Both the position numbers and the translations under genes were made by a program. DNA of 20,280 bases from Pseudomonadota bacterium (lineage in GTDB: Bacteria; Pseudomonadota; Alphaproteobacteria; Sphingomonadales; Sphingomonadaceae). The DNA lies in the NCBI GenBank assembly GCA_023424095.1, contig JAFAEG010000004.1, forward strand, positions 1 through 20,280, given 5' to 3'. Below, piece by piece: positions 1 to 7,032 of the stretch (its first letter is position 1; each line of letters starts with the position of its first letter). The notes beneath the pieces are model-generated. The model searched no databases, had not been told where the DNA came from, and worked only from the letters and a program-made list of their open reading frames with translations.

Positions 1-76
1 CCCAACAGCATATCCTGGAATGGGCGGCCGGGTGGGGGTGCGGGCCGGTGCAGCTTTCGCGAAGCCAAATACGATT

Positions 77-460
77 CTAACCCTCTTCCTCGTCGACGCA
101 GCGCACCTGATGGGTGCGCCCGTCGACCTTCAGGGTGCCGGCATATTGGCCCTGGCCGAGCCGGCGATTGGCGCGGAGCTGGGCGAGGTAGCGCTCGCCA
201 TTCGGGTCGCCGATGTCGGCATAGAGCGAGTCGCGATCGATCCAGGCCTGCATCAGCATCGGCCCGCCATCGCCCGTCGTCTGTTCGCGGCTGCCGCTCT
301 TGAAGCGGGCTTGCGCGATCACCGGGCCGGCCAAGCTGCCGATGACGAGGTCGATGGTCACCGATTCGTCGGACGTGCTGGTGCAGGAGATGGTGCTGGT
401 AGCATGAGCGGGCGCGGCGAAGGCGGTCAGGGCCGCGGCGACGAGCAACAACTTCTTCAT
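77..460 (-). CDS. small exported protein of unknown function
   Basis: 127 aa. I do not recognise the family. The N-terminus is a classical Sec signal peptide: MKKLLL, a hydrophobic alanine/leucine core, and an AHA signal-peptidase I site near residue 20. The mature part is about 107 aa, polar, and probably beta-rich. It has one cysteine near its start (ISC, about residue 26) and one near its end (VRC, about residue 121), suggesting one disulfide in the periplasm. The C-terminus is acidic (DEEEG). The ATG at 460 has an AGGAG about ten bases upstream. The gene is divergent from trmB, with only 53 bp between the two starts, so any promoters must be packed or overlapping. That it is a real gene is well supported by the signal peptide and third-position G/C bias. 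Its function is unknown. Confidence 0.75.
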   Translation of the reverse strand: MKKLLLVAAALTAFAAPAHATSTISCTSTSDESVTIDLVIGSLAGPVIAQARFKSGSREQTTGDGGPMLMQAWIDRDSLYADIGDPNGERYLAQLRANRRLGQGQYAGTLKVDGRTHQVRCVDEEEG

Positions 461-513
461 CGCGGTGTCTCTCCTCGCTTGGCTGGAACCGCAACTGCCG
501 CAATAGGGCGATC

Positions 514-1194
514 ATGAACGATCCGACAAGCATCCGCCGCCTCTATGGGCGCCGCTCCGGGCACAAATTGCGGCAGGGACAGGCCGCTCTGGTCGAGGAC
601 TTGCTGCCGGCGATCGCGGTGCCGGAGGGGCAGCTCTCGGCGCAGAGCCTGTTCGGCGACGACCGGCCGCTCCACTTCGAGATCGGCTTCGGCTCCGGCG
701 AGCATCTCGGCTACCGCGCCGATCTGCTGCCCGATCACGGCTTCATCGGCGCCGAGCCGTTCCTGAACGGCGTCGTCGGGGCGCTCAATCAGGTGCGCGA
801 CCGGGGCCTATCCAATGTCCGCCTGCACATGGGCGACGCGCTCGACGTGCTGGAGCGGTTGCCGGACGGGAGCTTGCGCTTCGTCTATCTGCTCCACCCC
901 GATCCCTGGCCCAAGGCGCGGCACGCCAAGCGCCGGATGATGAATCACGGGCCGCTCGATCTGATCGCGGCGAAGCTGCAGGTCGGCGGCGAGTTCAGGC
1001 TCGGGACGGACGATCCGACATATTGCAAGTGGGCGATGATGATCATGCGCCAACGATCGGACTTCCGCTGGATCGTCGAGAAGGCGGCGGATTTCCTGAA
1101 CCGGCCCGGCGGCTGGCCGGAAACGCGCTACGAGGCGAAGGCCCGGCGCAAGGGCCATGAGGTCTGGTATTTCCGCTATCAGAGGGTGGGCTGA
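514..1194 (+). CDS. trmB: tRNA (guanine-N7-)-methyltransferase TrmB
   Basis: 226 aa, a usual length for the family. The enzyme transfers a methyl group from S-adenosylmethionine to N7 of G46 in the variable loop of tRNAs, in the cytoplasm. Visible motifs are the SAM-binding EIGFGSGEH (residues 56-64), the acidic AEPF (80-83) that contacts the ribose, the family signature HPDPWPKARHAKRR (128-141) and GTDDPTYCKW near residue 164. The ATG at 514 has AGGG about six bases upstream. The C-terminus (EVWYFRYQRVG) is typical. The stop overlaps the ATG of a possible micro-ORF (TGATG). The gene is divergent from the small exported protein to its left. The assignment is firm. Confidence 0.96.
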   Translation: MNDPTSIRRLYGRRSGHKLRQGQAALVEDLLPAIAVPEGQLSAQSLFGDDRPLHFEIGFGSGEHLGYRADLLPDHGFIGAEPFLNGVVGALNQVRDRGLSNVRLHMGDALDVLERLPDGSLRFVYLLHPDPWPKARHAKRRMMNHGPLDLIAAKLQVGGEFRLGTDDPTYCKWAMMIMRQRSDFRWIVEKAADFLNRPGGWPETRYEAKARRKGHEVWYFRYQRVG

Positions 1195-1280
1195 TGAAGA
1201 AGCTGCTGATCGGGATGGCGATGCGGCGGTCGCAGGCGGCCCGATGCCGCCGGCTCGCCAGCGGGAGCGCCGTGCGCTAA
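1194..1280 (+). CDS. possible 28-aa micro-ORF coupled to trmB
   Basis: A short frame starts with an ATG sharing its A with the last base of the trmB stop codon (TGATG) and ends at TAA 1278-1280. It encodes 28 residues: a MKKLLIGMAM start resembling the beginning of a signal peptide, then an arginine-rich tail with no hydrophobic core. It could be a translationally coupled micropeptide, the remnant of an exported-protein gene lost by deletion, or chance. Nothing else is evident in the 119 bases between trmB and the next gene. Low confidence. Confidence 0.2.
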   Translation: MKKLLIGMAMRRSQAARCRRLASGSAVR

Positions 1281-1313
1281 CACCGCCTGAGGCTGGCGAC
1301 CGGGGGGTAAGGC

Positions 1314-1664
1314 ATGAGCAATCGCGGCGTTCGGATCCGGGGCGTGCTCCTGATCGTGCTGGGCATTGCGCTCGCTGGGTTCATGGCCTGGCTGCTGGGC
1401 GAGATGACGCCAGCGATGCAACCGGGCGGAAGCCCTTCCGGCACGCGCTTCACCGGCACCGAGGATCAGGGGCGGATGATCAACACCCTGTTCATGGCCC
1501 TGATCGCGCTCGGCATCGTCTTCGCTTTGTACGGGCTCTACATGGCGGCGACCGGCAAGGAGAACCGCGTCGTGAAGATCGCCGCCTGGGTGCTGTGGGG
1601 CCTGCTGATCGGCGGGTCGCTGGCGTTCAGCAATCCCAGCCGGCTGATCACCGATTTGTTCTAG
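1314..1664 (+). CDS. small three-helix membrane protein, unknown function
   Basis: 116 aa, family not recognised. There are three predicted transmembrane segments: about residues 9-28 (VLLIVLGIALAGFMAWLLG), 57-79 (TLFMALIALGIVFALYGLYM) and 87-106 (KIAAWVLWGLLIGGSLAF). A polar loop of about 28 residues between the first and second is rich in Gly, Ser and Thr. The ATG at 1314 is preceded by GGGGGGTAAGGC, which supplies a ribosome binding site. The gene is co-directional with trmB, about 120 bp downstream, and convergent with the sugar dehydrogenase gene. Two hairpins lie between the convergent ends. Probably an inner-membrane protein; no function can be assigned. Confidence 0.7.
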   Translation: MSNRGVRIRGVLLIVLGIALAGFMAWLLGEMTPAMQPGGSPSGTRFTGTEDQGRMINTLFMALIALGIVFALYGLYMAATGKENRVVKIAAWVLWGLLIGGSLAFSNPSRLITDLF

Positions 1665-1670
1665 GATCTG

Positions 1671-1711
1671 TTCCGCCTGCGCGGAAACGGCACCGGTATG
1701 GGCCGGTGCCG
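1671..1711. terminator. tandem hairpins between convergent genes
   Basis: The first hairpin has arms TTCCGC (1671-1676) and GCGGAA (1681-1686) with a 4-nt loop. The second has perfect 9-bp arms CGGCACCGG (1688-1696) and CCGGTGCCG (1703-1711) with a 6-nt loop. They sit exactly between the convergent stops at 1664 (+) and 1729 (-). Read on the minus strand, the 9-bp hairpin is followed by TTTCC, a weak U-tract. On the plus strand there is no U-tract. The likely role is bidirectional termination, better supported for the minus-strand gene. Confidence 0.6.
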
Positions 1712-1728
1712 CCTAACGCGGACAGAGT

Positions 1729-2874
1729 CTAGCGCTGCGCTGGGACCAGCTTCAGCAGCCGTCCCTGCGAGCCCCGCGCTTCGTCCTCCAGCACGTAAAG
1801 CGAGCCGTCCGGCGCCTGTTCGATCTCGCGGATGCGCGCGCCCAGATCGAGCCGCTCGACCTCGCGGGCGGTGTCGCCGGTGATTTCCACCCGCACGATG
1901 CCCTGGGCGCCCATGCTGCCGATCAGCGCATTGCCGCGCCACTGCGGGAACTTGTCGCCGGTGTAGAAGATCAGGCTGGAGGGCGAGATGACCGGCGTCC
2001 AGGTGATTTCCGGCGCGTTGAATTCGGGCCGGGTCGAATGGTCGGGAATGTCGCGGCCGTCATAATGGTCGCCGTCCGAGACGATCGGATAGCCGTAATT
2101 CGAGCCGCGCTCGATGCGGTTGAACTCGTCGCCGCCGCGCGGGCCCATTTCGTGGCTCCACAGCCGTCCGTCCGGGGCGAAGGCGAGGCCGAGCGGGTTG
2201 CGATTGCCCATCGTCCAGGCCTGCGCGCCGACGCCGCCGCGCTCCGCCCAGGGATTGTCGGCCGGCACCGAGCCATCGTCGTTCAGGCGGACGATGCGGC
2301 CGAGATTGCCGTTCGGGTCCTGCGCCGGATCGAAATTCTGCCGGTCGCCGGAGGAAATGTAGAGCTTGCCGTCGGGACCGAAGGCGATGCGGTGGGAGAA
2401 ATGGCCGCCCTCGCTATGCCCCTCGCTCTGCCGCCAGACCGGCGAGACGTTCTCCAGCGCGGCGACGCCGGTCTCCGCATTCACATTGAGCCGCGCGCGG
2501 CCGACGACCGCGAGTCGGCCGCCTTCGCCTTCCGTAGCCCAGCTGAGATAGACCATATTATTGCTGGCGAAATCCGGGTGGAGGACGACATCGCCAAGGC
2601 CGCCCTGTCCGCCCGCCGAAACGGCCGGAACGCCGCTGACTTCGGTGATGCGATTGTCGGACACGCGCCACAATTTCAGCTTGCCGCCCTTCTCGGTGAT
2701 CAGGGCATGGCTTCCGTCGGGCAGGAAGGTCATCGCCCAGGGCGAGTCCAGGTCCGCGATCGTCTCGACGGTGAAGGGCCGTGCGTCGCCCTGCACGGCG
2801 GCCGGGGCATTGGCATTGCCGCTGCAGCCTGCGAGCAGAATGAGCGGGATCAGGATCTGACGGGCATGCTGCAT
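1729..2874 (-). CDS. PQQ-dependent aldose sugar dehydrogenase family lipoprotein (GSDH/YliI-like)
   Basis: 381 aa. Members of the glucose/sorbosone dehydrogenase family are six-bladed beta-propellers that oxidise aldoses in the periplasm, usually with PQQ. Visible landmarks are GGQGGLGDVVLHPDF (88-102) with the probable catalytic base His99, SHRIAFGPDGKLYISSGDR (160-178), NRNPLGLAFAPDG (224-236), HEMGPRGGDEFN (241-252) and SSLIFYTGDKFPQWRGN (299-315). The N-terminus is a lipoprotein signal with lipobox LLAGC (Cys17), so membrane anchoring is expected. I chose the ATG at 2874 because it has GGAG nine bases upstream and opens directly on the signal peptide; a longer frame reaches back into the neighbouring gene. 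It lies 55 bp downstream of the GT-C-like pair on the same strand, probably cotranscribed. The real substrate, and whether PQQ is made by this organism, cannot be told here. Confidence 0.87.
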   Translation of the reverse strand: MQHARQILIPLILLAGCSGNANAPAAVQGDARPFTVETIADLDSPWAMTFLPDGSHALITEKGGKLKLWRVSDNRITEVSGVPAVSAGGQGGLGDVVLHPDFASNNMVYLSWATEGEGGRLAVVGRARLNVNAETGVAALENVSPVWRQSEGHSEGGHFSHRIAFGPDGKLYISSGDRQNFDPAQDPNGNLGRIVRLNDDGSVPADNPWAERGGVGAQAWTMGNRNPLGLAFAPDGRLWSHEMGPRGGDEFNRIERGSNYGYPIVSDGDHYDGRDIPDHSTRPEFNAPEITWTPVISPSSLIFYTGDKFPQWRGNALIGSMGAQGIVRVEITGDTAREVERLDLGARIREIEQAPDGSLYVLEDEARGSQGRLLKLVPAQR

Positions 2875-2929
2875 GTGATGTTTCTCCGTTGTTTTCGGGA
2901 ACGCGTCCTGGTGCGGAAAGTGTCCGTTT

Positions 2930-4504
2930 TCAGCCGCCGGGATAGAGATAGACGTCGTAACTTTCATTGGTATTCGCCGGGTCGAAGCGGGCGAGGCGGC
3001 GGGTTGCCCCAAGGAAACGGTCCACCTGGTCGGCCGGCATTGCGAAGCTGCCGCCAAAGCCTTCCTGGATGGTCGGCTGGCCGATGCCGGGTTCGAGCCG
3101 GTATTGCATCAGGATGATCACCGGCTTGCCATGATCGCGATGGAGCCTGTCGGCTTCCGCCAGCAGGACGTTGAGATCGAGCTGGTCGCGGTTGCTGCGG
3201 GAGAAGCGCACGACCTTCCCGAACTTGTTCTCGCGCAGCAGCCACAGGGGATTGGGCGCGTAATAGGGCACGGCCTCCATGATCACGTCGGCATTGGCGA
3301 TGATCGGGGATTCGGTCAGGCCCTGGGCGTGGATCAGCCGGCTCAGATCGTAGGAGCGGCTGTCCGGAATGCCGGCCGCGTCGAGGCGGAGCAGGGCCAA
3401 GCTCAGGGGAAGCTGGAGCGCCAGCAGGGCGGTGAGGGAGATGGCGCTGAGCTGCGTGATCCGGCCGAGTCCGGCGTCGATGCACGCGGGCCACCTTCCG
3501 CCGCGGCCCATGGCGACGAGCCAATAGAGCGTGACGAGATAGACCAGGAACAAGGCCGTGTGGCGATAGGAGCCGAGATAGACCAATTGCATGAACAGCA
3601 TGACGCCGAGCATCGCACTCACCGCCGCGATGACGGCGCCGGGGGCGCGGGCGAGCCCGAGCAAGGCGCCGAGCAGCAACAGGGTCAGCGCGACCATCGC
3701 GAGCGGGTGATCGCCGAATTGGGGCGGCAGCAGCGAGGCGAACAATGTGGCCGGGCTCGTGATCGCATCGACGATCAGGCCGAGCGTGATCCCTTCTGGC
3801 GAGGACCTGACCACGGCATCCTGTCCCGGCGGATAGACCGCGATGAAGCAGAGCGCCGCGCCGATCGTCGCGACCGTCGCATTGACCGCGAAGATGCGGT
3901 GCTTGCGCGTCCATTTGATGCCTTCTTCTGAGGTGATTTCGATCAGCCAGAAGCCGAGCAGCCCGGCGGCGAAGAAGGCGGCATGGACATTGGTGTTGCA
4001 CAACGCCGCCAACAGCAGGCCGATGACGATGCCCTTGTCGCGATAGTGCGGGTACAGCCAGGCGATCGCGAACAGCAGCAGCATCGCGATGCCGTAATTG
4101 CGCGCGCTGACGGTGAAATCGAACAGGCCGAAAGCGCCGAACATGATCAGGGCGATCGTGCCGAGCCGGAACGGGGATTTCAGCACGAGGATCAGCATCG
4201 CCGCGAAGGCCACCAGCCATGCCATTGCCGGCAGCACTTCGTTGACCGGCACGATCGTGTGCGCGCCGCGCAGTAAGAGGTACCAGAGCGCCGGATGGCC
4301 CTCACCCTGCAGCGAGCGCAGCATCTCGATCATGTTGTCGCCCTGCAGCGCGATGCTCAGCGCCCGCACCTCGTCGGCCCACATCACATGCCGCGACACC
4401 AGATAGAGCGTGCCGATGGTCCAGATGCCGAGCAGGACCAGGCGCGGCAGAATGTCAGGTCGGGGCGCGGGCGCCGGCGTTTCTCCTGAAAGTCCCCGCT
4501 CCAT
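2930..4504 (-). CDS. GT-C-like multi-pass membrane glycosyltransferase (paralogue 2)
   Basis: 524 aa, with roughly ten hydrophobic segments between residues 20 and 370 and a soluble C-terminal domain of about 150 residues. The first periplasmic loop carries WADEV (Asp44-Glu45), the position of the acidic catalytic motif in GT-C enzymes such as ArnT and PMT/GT39. It is followed by GEGHPALWYLLLR (67-79), whose His-Pro-Trp pattern is shared with GT39-like proteins. By family logic it would use a polyprenyl-phosphate sugar as donor on the periplasmic face. I chose the ATG at 4504, with GAGG six bases upstream; a TTG at 4522 would overlap the upstream stop (TTGA). The gene lies 14 nt after its paralogue and is clearly homologous to it along the whole length (VSARNYG, LCNTNV, LGFWL, ESYDVYL). 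Acceptor unknown. Confidence 0.72.
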   Translation of the reverse strand: MERGLSGETPAPAPRPDILPRLVLLGIWTIGTLYLVSRHVMWADEVRALSIALQGDNMIEMLRSLQGEGHPALWYLLLRGAHTIVPVNEVLPAMAWLVAFAAMLILVLKSPFRLGTIALIMFGAFGLFDFTVSARNYGIAMLLLFAIAWLYPHYRDKGIVIGLLLAALCNTNVHAAFFAAGLLGFWLIEITSEEGIKWTRKHRIFAVNATVATIGAALCFIAVYPPGQDAVVRSSPEGITLGLIVDAITSPATLFASLLPPQFGDHPLAMVALTLLLLGALLGLARAPGAVIAAVSAMLGVMLFMQLVYLGSYRHTALFLVYLVTLYWLVAMGRGGRWPACIDAGLGRITQLSAISLTALLALQLPLSLALLRLDAAGIPDSRSYDLSRLIHAQGLTESPIIANADVIMEAVPYYAPNPLWLLRENKFGKVVRFSRSNRDQLDLNVLLAEADRLHRDHGKPVIILMQYRLEPGIGQPTIQEGFGGSFAMPADQVDRFLGATRRLARFDPANTNESYDVYLYPGG

Positions 4505-4518
4505 CTGCGCCCTCGGCC

Positions 4519-6102
4519 TCAACTGGCCGTCAGGAGATAGACGTCGTAGCTCTCGTCGGTGATCGCGGGTCCGAACCGGGCGAGCAGCCGCGTCGCCTCA
4601 AGAAAGCGGCGGTCCTGCTCGCCGTCGGTATAATAGGTGCCGAGATAGCCTTCCCGCACGCTGCGCTCCGGTCCGTTCGGATCGGGCTGGTAGCGGAGCG
4701 CGATGACGACCGGCTTGCCCGTTTCGCGCGCGATCCGTTGGGCGTCGGCCAGGATCTCGCTCAGGCTCAGCTCCAGCCGCGCATTCTTCGTGAAGTGGAC
4801 GACGTGGCCGAAACGCTGGTTGCGCAGCAGGTAGACGGGATTGTCGGCATAATAAGGCAAAGCCTCGACCATCACGTCGGGATGGCCGAGCACGATCGCG
4901 TCGGTCAGGCCTTCGCGCTCCAGCAATTCGGCGAGGTCGTGGATTCGGCTGTACGGCCTGTCCTGCAAAGCGGCGGCGATATGGCGGATGCTGTGGGTCA
5001 GTTGCAGCGCGAGCAGCAGGGTGAAGAAGATGGCGCCGATCCGGGCCGCGCGGTCGGCGATGCGGCGCAGCGCGCGCATGCTCTGAGGCCAGTGCCCGCC
5101 GCGGCCAGCCGCGAGCAGCCAGTAGAGCGTGACCAGGAACATGATCAGCAGGCCCTGGTGCCGGTAGCCGCCCGGATAGACGAGGAGGAAGAACAATTTG
5201 AAGAACAGCATCACGCCGGCGGCAGCCAGGAAGGCGCCCGGCGAGCGCAGCAATCCGGCCAGGCTGCCGAGCAAAGCCAGGCTCGCCAGCACGCCGCCGA
5301 TCCAGCCGAGCTCGAACGGGCCAGCGAGATCGGGGAAGGCGGCCTTCCACCCGGTCAGCGCGCCCAGCAGGGTGCCGAAACCGAGCCCGTCCGGATGGCT
5401 GATGCTCGCCGCATCCTGGCTGGCCGGAAAGACGGTCAGGAAGCAGACCAAGGCGCCGGCCGCGGCGATCGCGGCATTGGCCATCCACCAGCCATATTTG
5501 CGATGCCAGCGCAGCCCTTCCTCGCTGACGATTTCGAGCAGCCAGAAGCCGAGCAAGGCGGCGGCGAGGAAATTGGACGGGACGTTGGTGTTGCAGAGCA
5601 GGAACAGGACCAGCCCCATCGTCACCCCGCGGTCGCGCCAGCGCGGATAGAGCGCCGCGAAGACGAACAGGACCAGCGCGCTCATCCCGTAATTGCGCGC
5701 GCTGACGGTATATTCGAACAGGCCGAGGCCACCGAACATGATCAGGGCGACGGTGAGCAGGGGCAGAGGCGAGCGAAGCGCCAAGACGACCATCGTCGCG
5801 GCCGCGATTGCGAAAGCAAGGATCGGCAGGACCAGAGGTGACTGGACCAGTGCGTGGCCCCAGCGCAGCAGCAGATACCAGGTCGCCGGATGCCCCTCGC
5901 CATGCAGATTGCGCAGCATGTCGAAGGTGGTGTCGCCGCTCAGCGCGATGGTGAGCGCCCGGACCTCGTCGCGCCAGGGCACATGATACGAGGCCAGCCA
6001 AAGCGCCGCGATCGCCCACAGGCCCAGCAGCACCAGCCTCGCCATTCTGTCCCGGCCTTGCGGTTCGGCCGGGCTGTCGGCGATGCTGTCGATGGCGCTC
6101 AT
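4519..6102 (-). CDS. GT-C-like multi-pass membrane glycosyltransferase (paralogue 1)
   Basis: 527 aa, with the same architecture as the next gene on this strand: about ten membrane segments and a C-terminal soluble domain ending in ESYDVYLLTAS. WRDEV (Asp45-Glu46) lies in the first periplasmic loop and GEGHPATWYLLLR at 68-80; both fit GT-C glycosyltransferases of the GT39/ArnT type. Other conserved blocks are VSARNYG, LCNTNVPSNF and EEGLRWHRKYG. I chose the ATG at 6102 because AAGAGG lies six bases upstream; ATG 6132 and the more distal 6162 lack such a site. The gene is first of a minus-strand unit and divergent from the GT2 gene, with 83 bp between starts. Low complexity on the opposite strand generates long shadow frames that I do not accept. 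Specificity cannot be read from the sequence. Confidence 0.72.
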   Translation of the reverse strand: MSAIDSIADSPAEPQGRDRMARLVLLGLWAIAALWLASYHVPWRDEVRALTIALSGDTTFDMLRNLHGEGHPATWYLLLRWGHALVQSPLVLPILAFAIAAATMVVLALRSPLPLLTVALIMFGGLGLFEYTVSARNYGMSALVLFVFAALYPRWRDRGVTMGLVLFLLCNTNVPSNFLAAALLGFWLLEIVSEEGLRWHRKYGWWMANAAIAAAGALVCFLTVFPASQDAASISHPDGLGFGTLLGALTGWKAAFPDLAGPFELGWIGGVLASLALLGSLAGLLRSPGAFLAAAGVMLFFKLFFLLVYPGGYRHQGLLIMFLVTLYWLLAAGRGGHWPQSMRALRRIADRAARIGAIFFTLLLALQLTHSIRHIAAALQDRPYSRIHDLAELLEREGLTDAIVLGHPDVMVEALPYYADNPVYLLRNQRFGHVVHFTKNARLELSLSEILADAQRIARETGKPVVIALRYQPDPNGPERSVREGYLGTYYTDGEQDRRFLEATRLLARFGPAITDESYDVYLLTAS

Positions 6103-6185
6103 GCTGCGCCTCTTTAGATGCTTGTTGACCATCGGCAAGCTATCCAGCAGGGACGCGCGCAAATCGCGCCAGGGGCAGAGCCGAA

Positions 6186-6992
6186 GTGATTGACGGACAG
6201 AAGGTTACGGTCGTGCTGCCGGCCTATAATGCGGCCAAGACACTGCGCCAGACGGTCGCGGAGATCCCGCGCGACGTGGTCGACGACATCATCCTGACGG
6301 ACGATTGCAGCAAGGACGACACGATTGCGGTCGCGCACGAGCTTGGCCTGCACGTGATCGCGCACGATACCAATCGCGGTTACGGCGGCAATCAGAAGAC
6401 CTGCTACACCGCTGCTTTGGCGCGCGGCGCCGACATCGTCGTGATGCTTCACCCGGATTATCAGTACACGCCGAAGCTGGTGACGGCGATGGCGGGGATG
6501 ATTGCGTCGGGCCATTATGACGCGGTCTTTGCCTCGCGCATCCTGTCGCGCGGGGCGATCGAGGGCGGCATGCCGCGCTACAAATATGTCGCCAACCGGA
6601 TGCTCACCGCCTTCCAGAATCTGGTGATGCGGCAGAAATTGAGCGAATATCATACCGGCTATCGCGCCTGGAGCCGCAAGGTGCTGGAGACCTTGCCGTT
6701 GCTGGCCGCGTCCGACGATTTCGTGTTCGACAATCAGATGATCGCGCAGGCCGCCTGGCACGGCTTCCGGATCGGCGAGATTTCCTGCCCAACCAAATAT
6801 TTCCCGGAAGCGAGCAGCATCAATTTCAAGCGCAGCTGCGTCTATGGCTTCGGCGTGCTCGGCACCGCGATGGACTATCGGCTGAGCCGGTGGAAGCTCA
6901 AGCGGCCGAGCCTGTTCGTGCCCAAGGCGAACTCGCGCTTGCCCGGCGCGGCCGACAGCGCGGTCTTGCCCAAACCCGACCCAATCGGTTAA
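6186..6992 (+). CDS. GT2 family glycosyltransferase, DPM1-like (polyprenyl-phosphate sugar synthase)
   Basis: 268 aa GT-A fold enzyme. VTVVLPAYNAAKTL (7-20) begins the nucleotide-sugar fold, TDDCSKDDT (38-46) carries the first acidic motif, NRGYGGNQKT (63-72) is the family glycine loop, and HPDYQYTP (89-96) stands where dolichol-phosphate mannose synthases have their DxD-type motif. HTGYRAWS (156-163) and DDFVFDNQM (177-185) match the acceptor side of DPM1-like enzymes. The likely reaction is transfer of a sugar from a nucleotide donor to undecaprenyl phosphate at the cytoplasmic face. No C-terminal membrane helices are seen, unlike GtrB or ArnC. The only reasonable start is GTG at 6186, with a weak AGGGG about 11 bases upstream. 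GtrA follows, 40 bp downstream, strongly supporting the role. Confidence 0.87.
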   Translation: MIDGQKVTVVLPAYNAAKTLRQTVAEIPRDVVDDIILTDDCSKDDTIAVAHELGLHVIAHDTNRGYGGNQKTCYTAALARGADIVVMLHPDYQYTPKLVTAMAGMIASGHYDAVFASRILSRGAIEGGMPRYKYVANRMLTAFQNLVMRQKLSEYHTGYRAWSRKVLETLPLLAASDDFVFDNQMIAQAAWHGFRIGEISCPTKYFPEASSINFKRSCVYGFGVLGTAMDYRLSRWKLKRPSLFVPKANSRLPGAADSAVLPKPDPIG

Positions 6993-7009
6993 GAAAGAAG
7001 CTCTTAACC
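6987..7009. repeat. inverted repeat spanning the GT2 stop codon
   Basis: Perfect 8-bp arms GGTTAAGA (6987-6994) and TCTTAACC (7002-7009) enclose a 7-nt loop. The left arm includes the TAA stop of the glycosyltransferase. The stem is A/T-rich, unlike the surroundings, and no U-tract follows, so it is not a convincing terminator. It could be an operator or an mRNA element setting the ratio of the GT2 enzyme to GtrA. Confidence 0.4.
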
Positions 7010-7032
7010 CCCTTCAGTGCATTTGGGACTCC

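Noticed and set aside
52..64. Small hairpin (GCTT/AAGC) downstream of the first minus-strand gene
   Set aside because: The stem is only four base pairs and no U-tract follows on the minus strand. Bases 1-76 otherwise show nothing I can support.
1157..1732. 191-codon plus-strand frame after trmB
   Set aside because: It overlaps trmB and the membrane protein gene in another frame, and its Arg/Pro-rich product has no signature.
2875..3057. Upstream extension of the sugar dehydrogenase to a start at 3057
   Set aside because: It would overlap the preceding gene by 128 nt and bury the lipoprotein signal peptide. The ATG at 2874 has a good ribosome binding site.
2038..5841. Long plus-strand frames (for example 2038-3117, 3104-3931, 4738-5841)
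   Set aside because: They are antisense to the dehydrogenase and GT-C-like genes. Their Gln/Asp/Arg/His-rich products reflect the complement of hydrophobic membrane-protein codons.
6103..6185. Promoters in the divergent gap between the GT-C and GT2 genes
   Set aside because: A TTGACC is present near 6124, but no -10 element stands at 16-18 bp on either strand, so no promoter could be supported.
6989..7007. Possible CtrA box (TTAA-N7-TTAA) upstream of gtrA
   Set aside because: The two TTAA elements are 11 bases apart rather than 7, and they are simply parts of the perfect inverted repeat.
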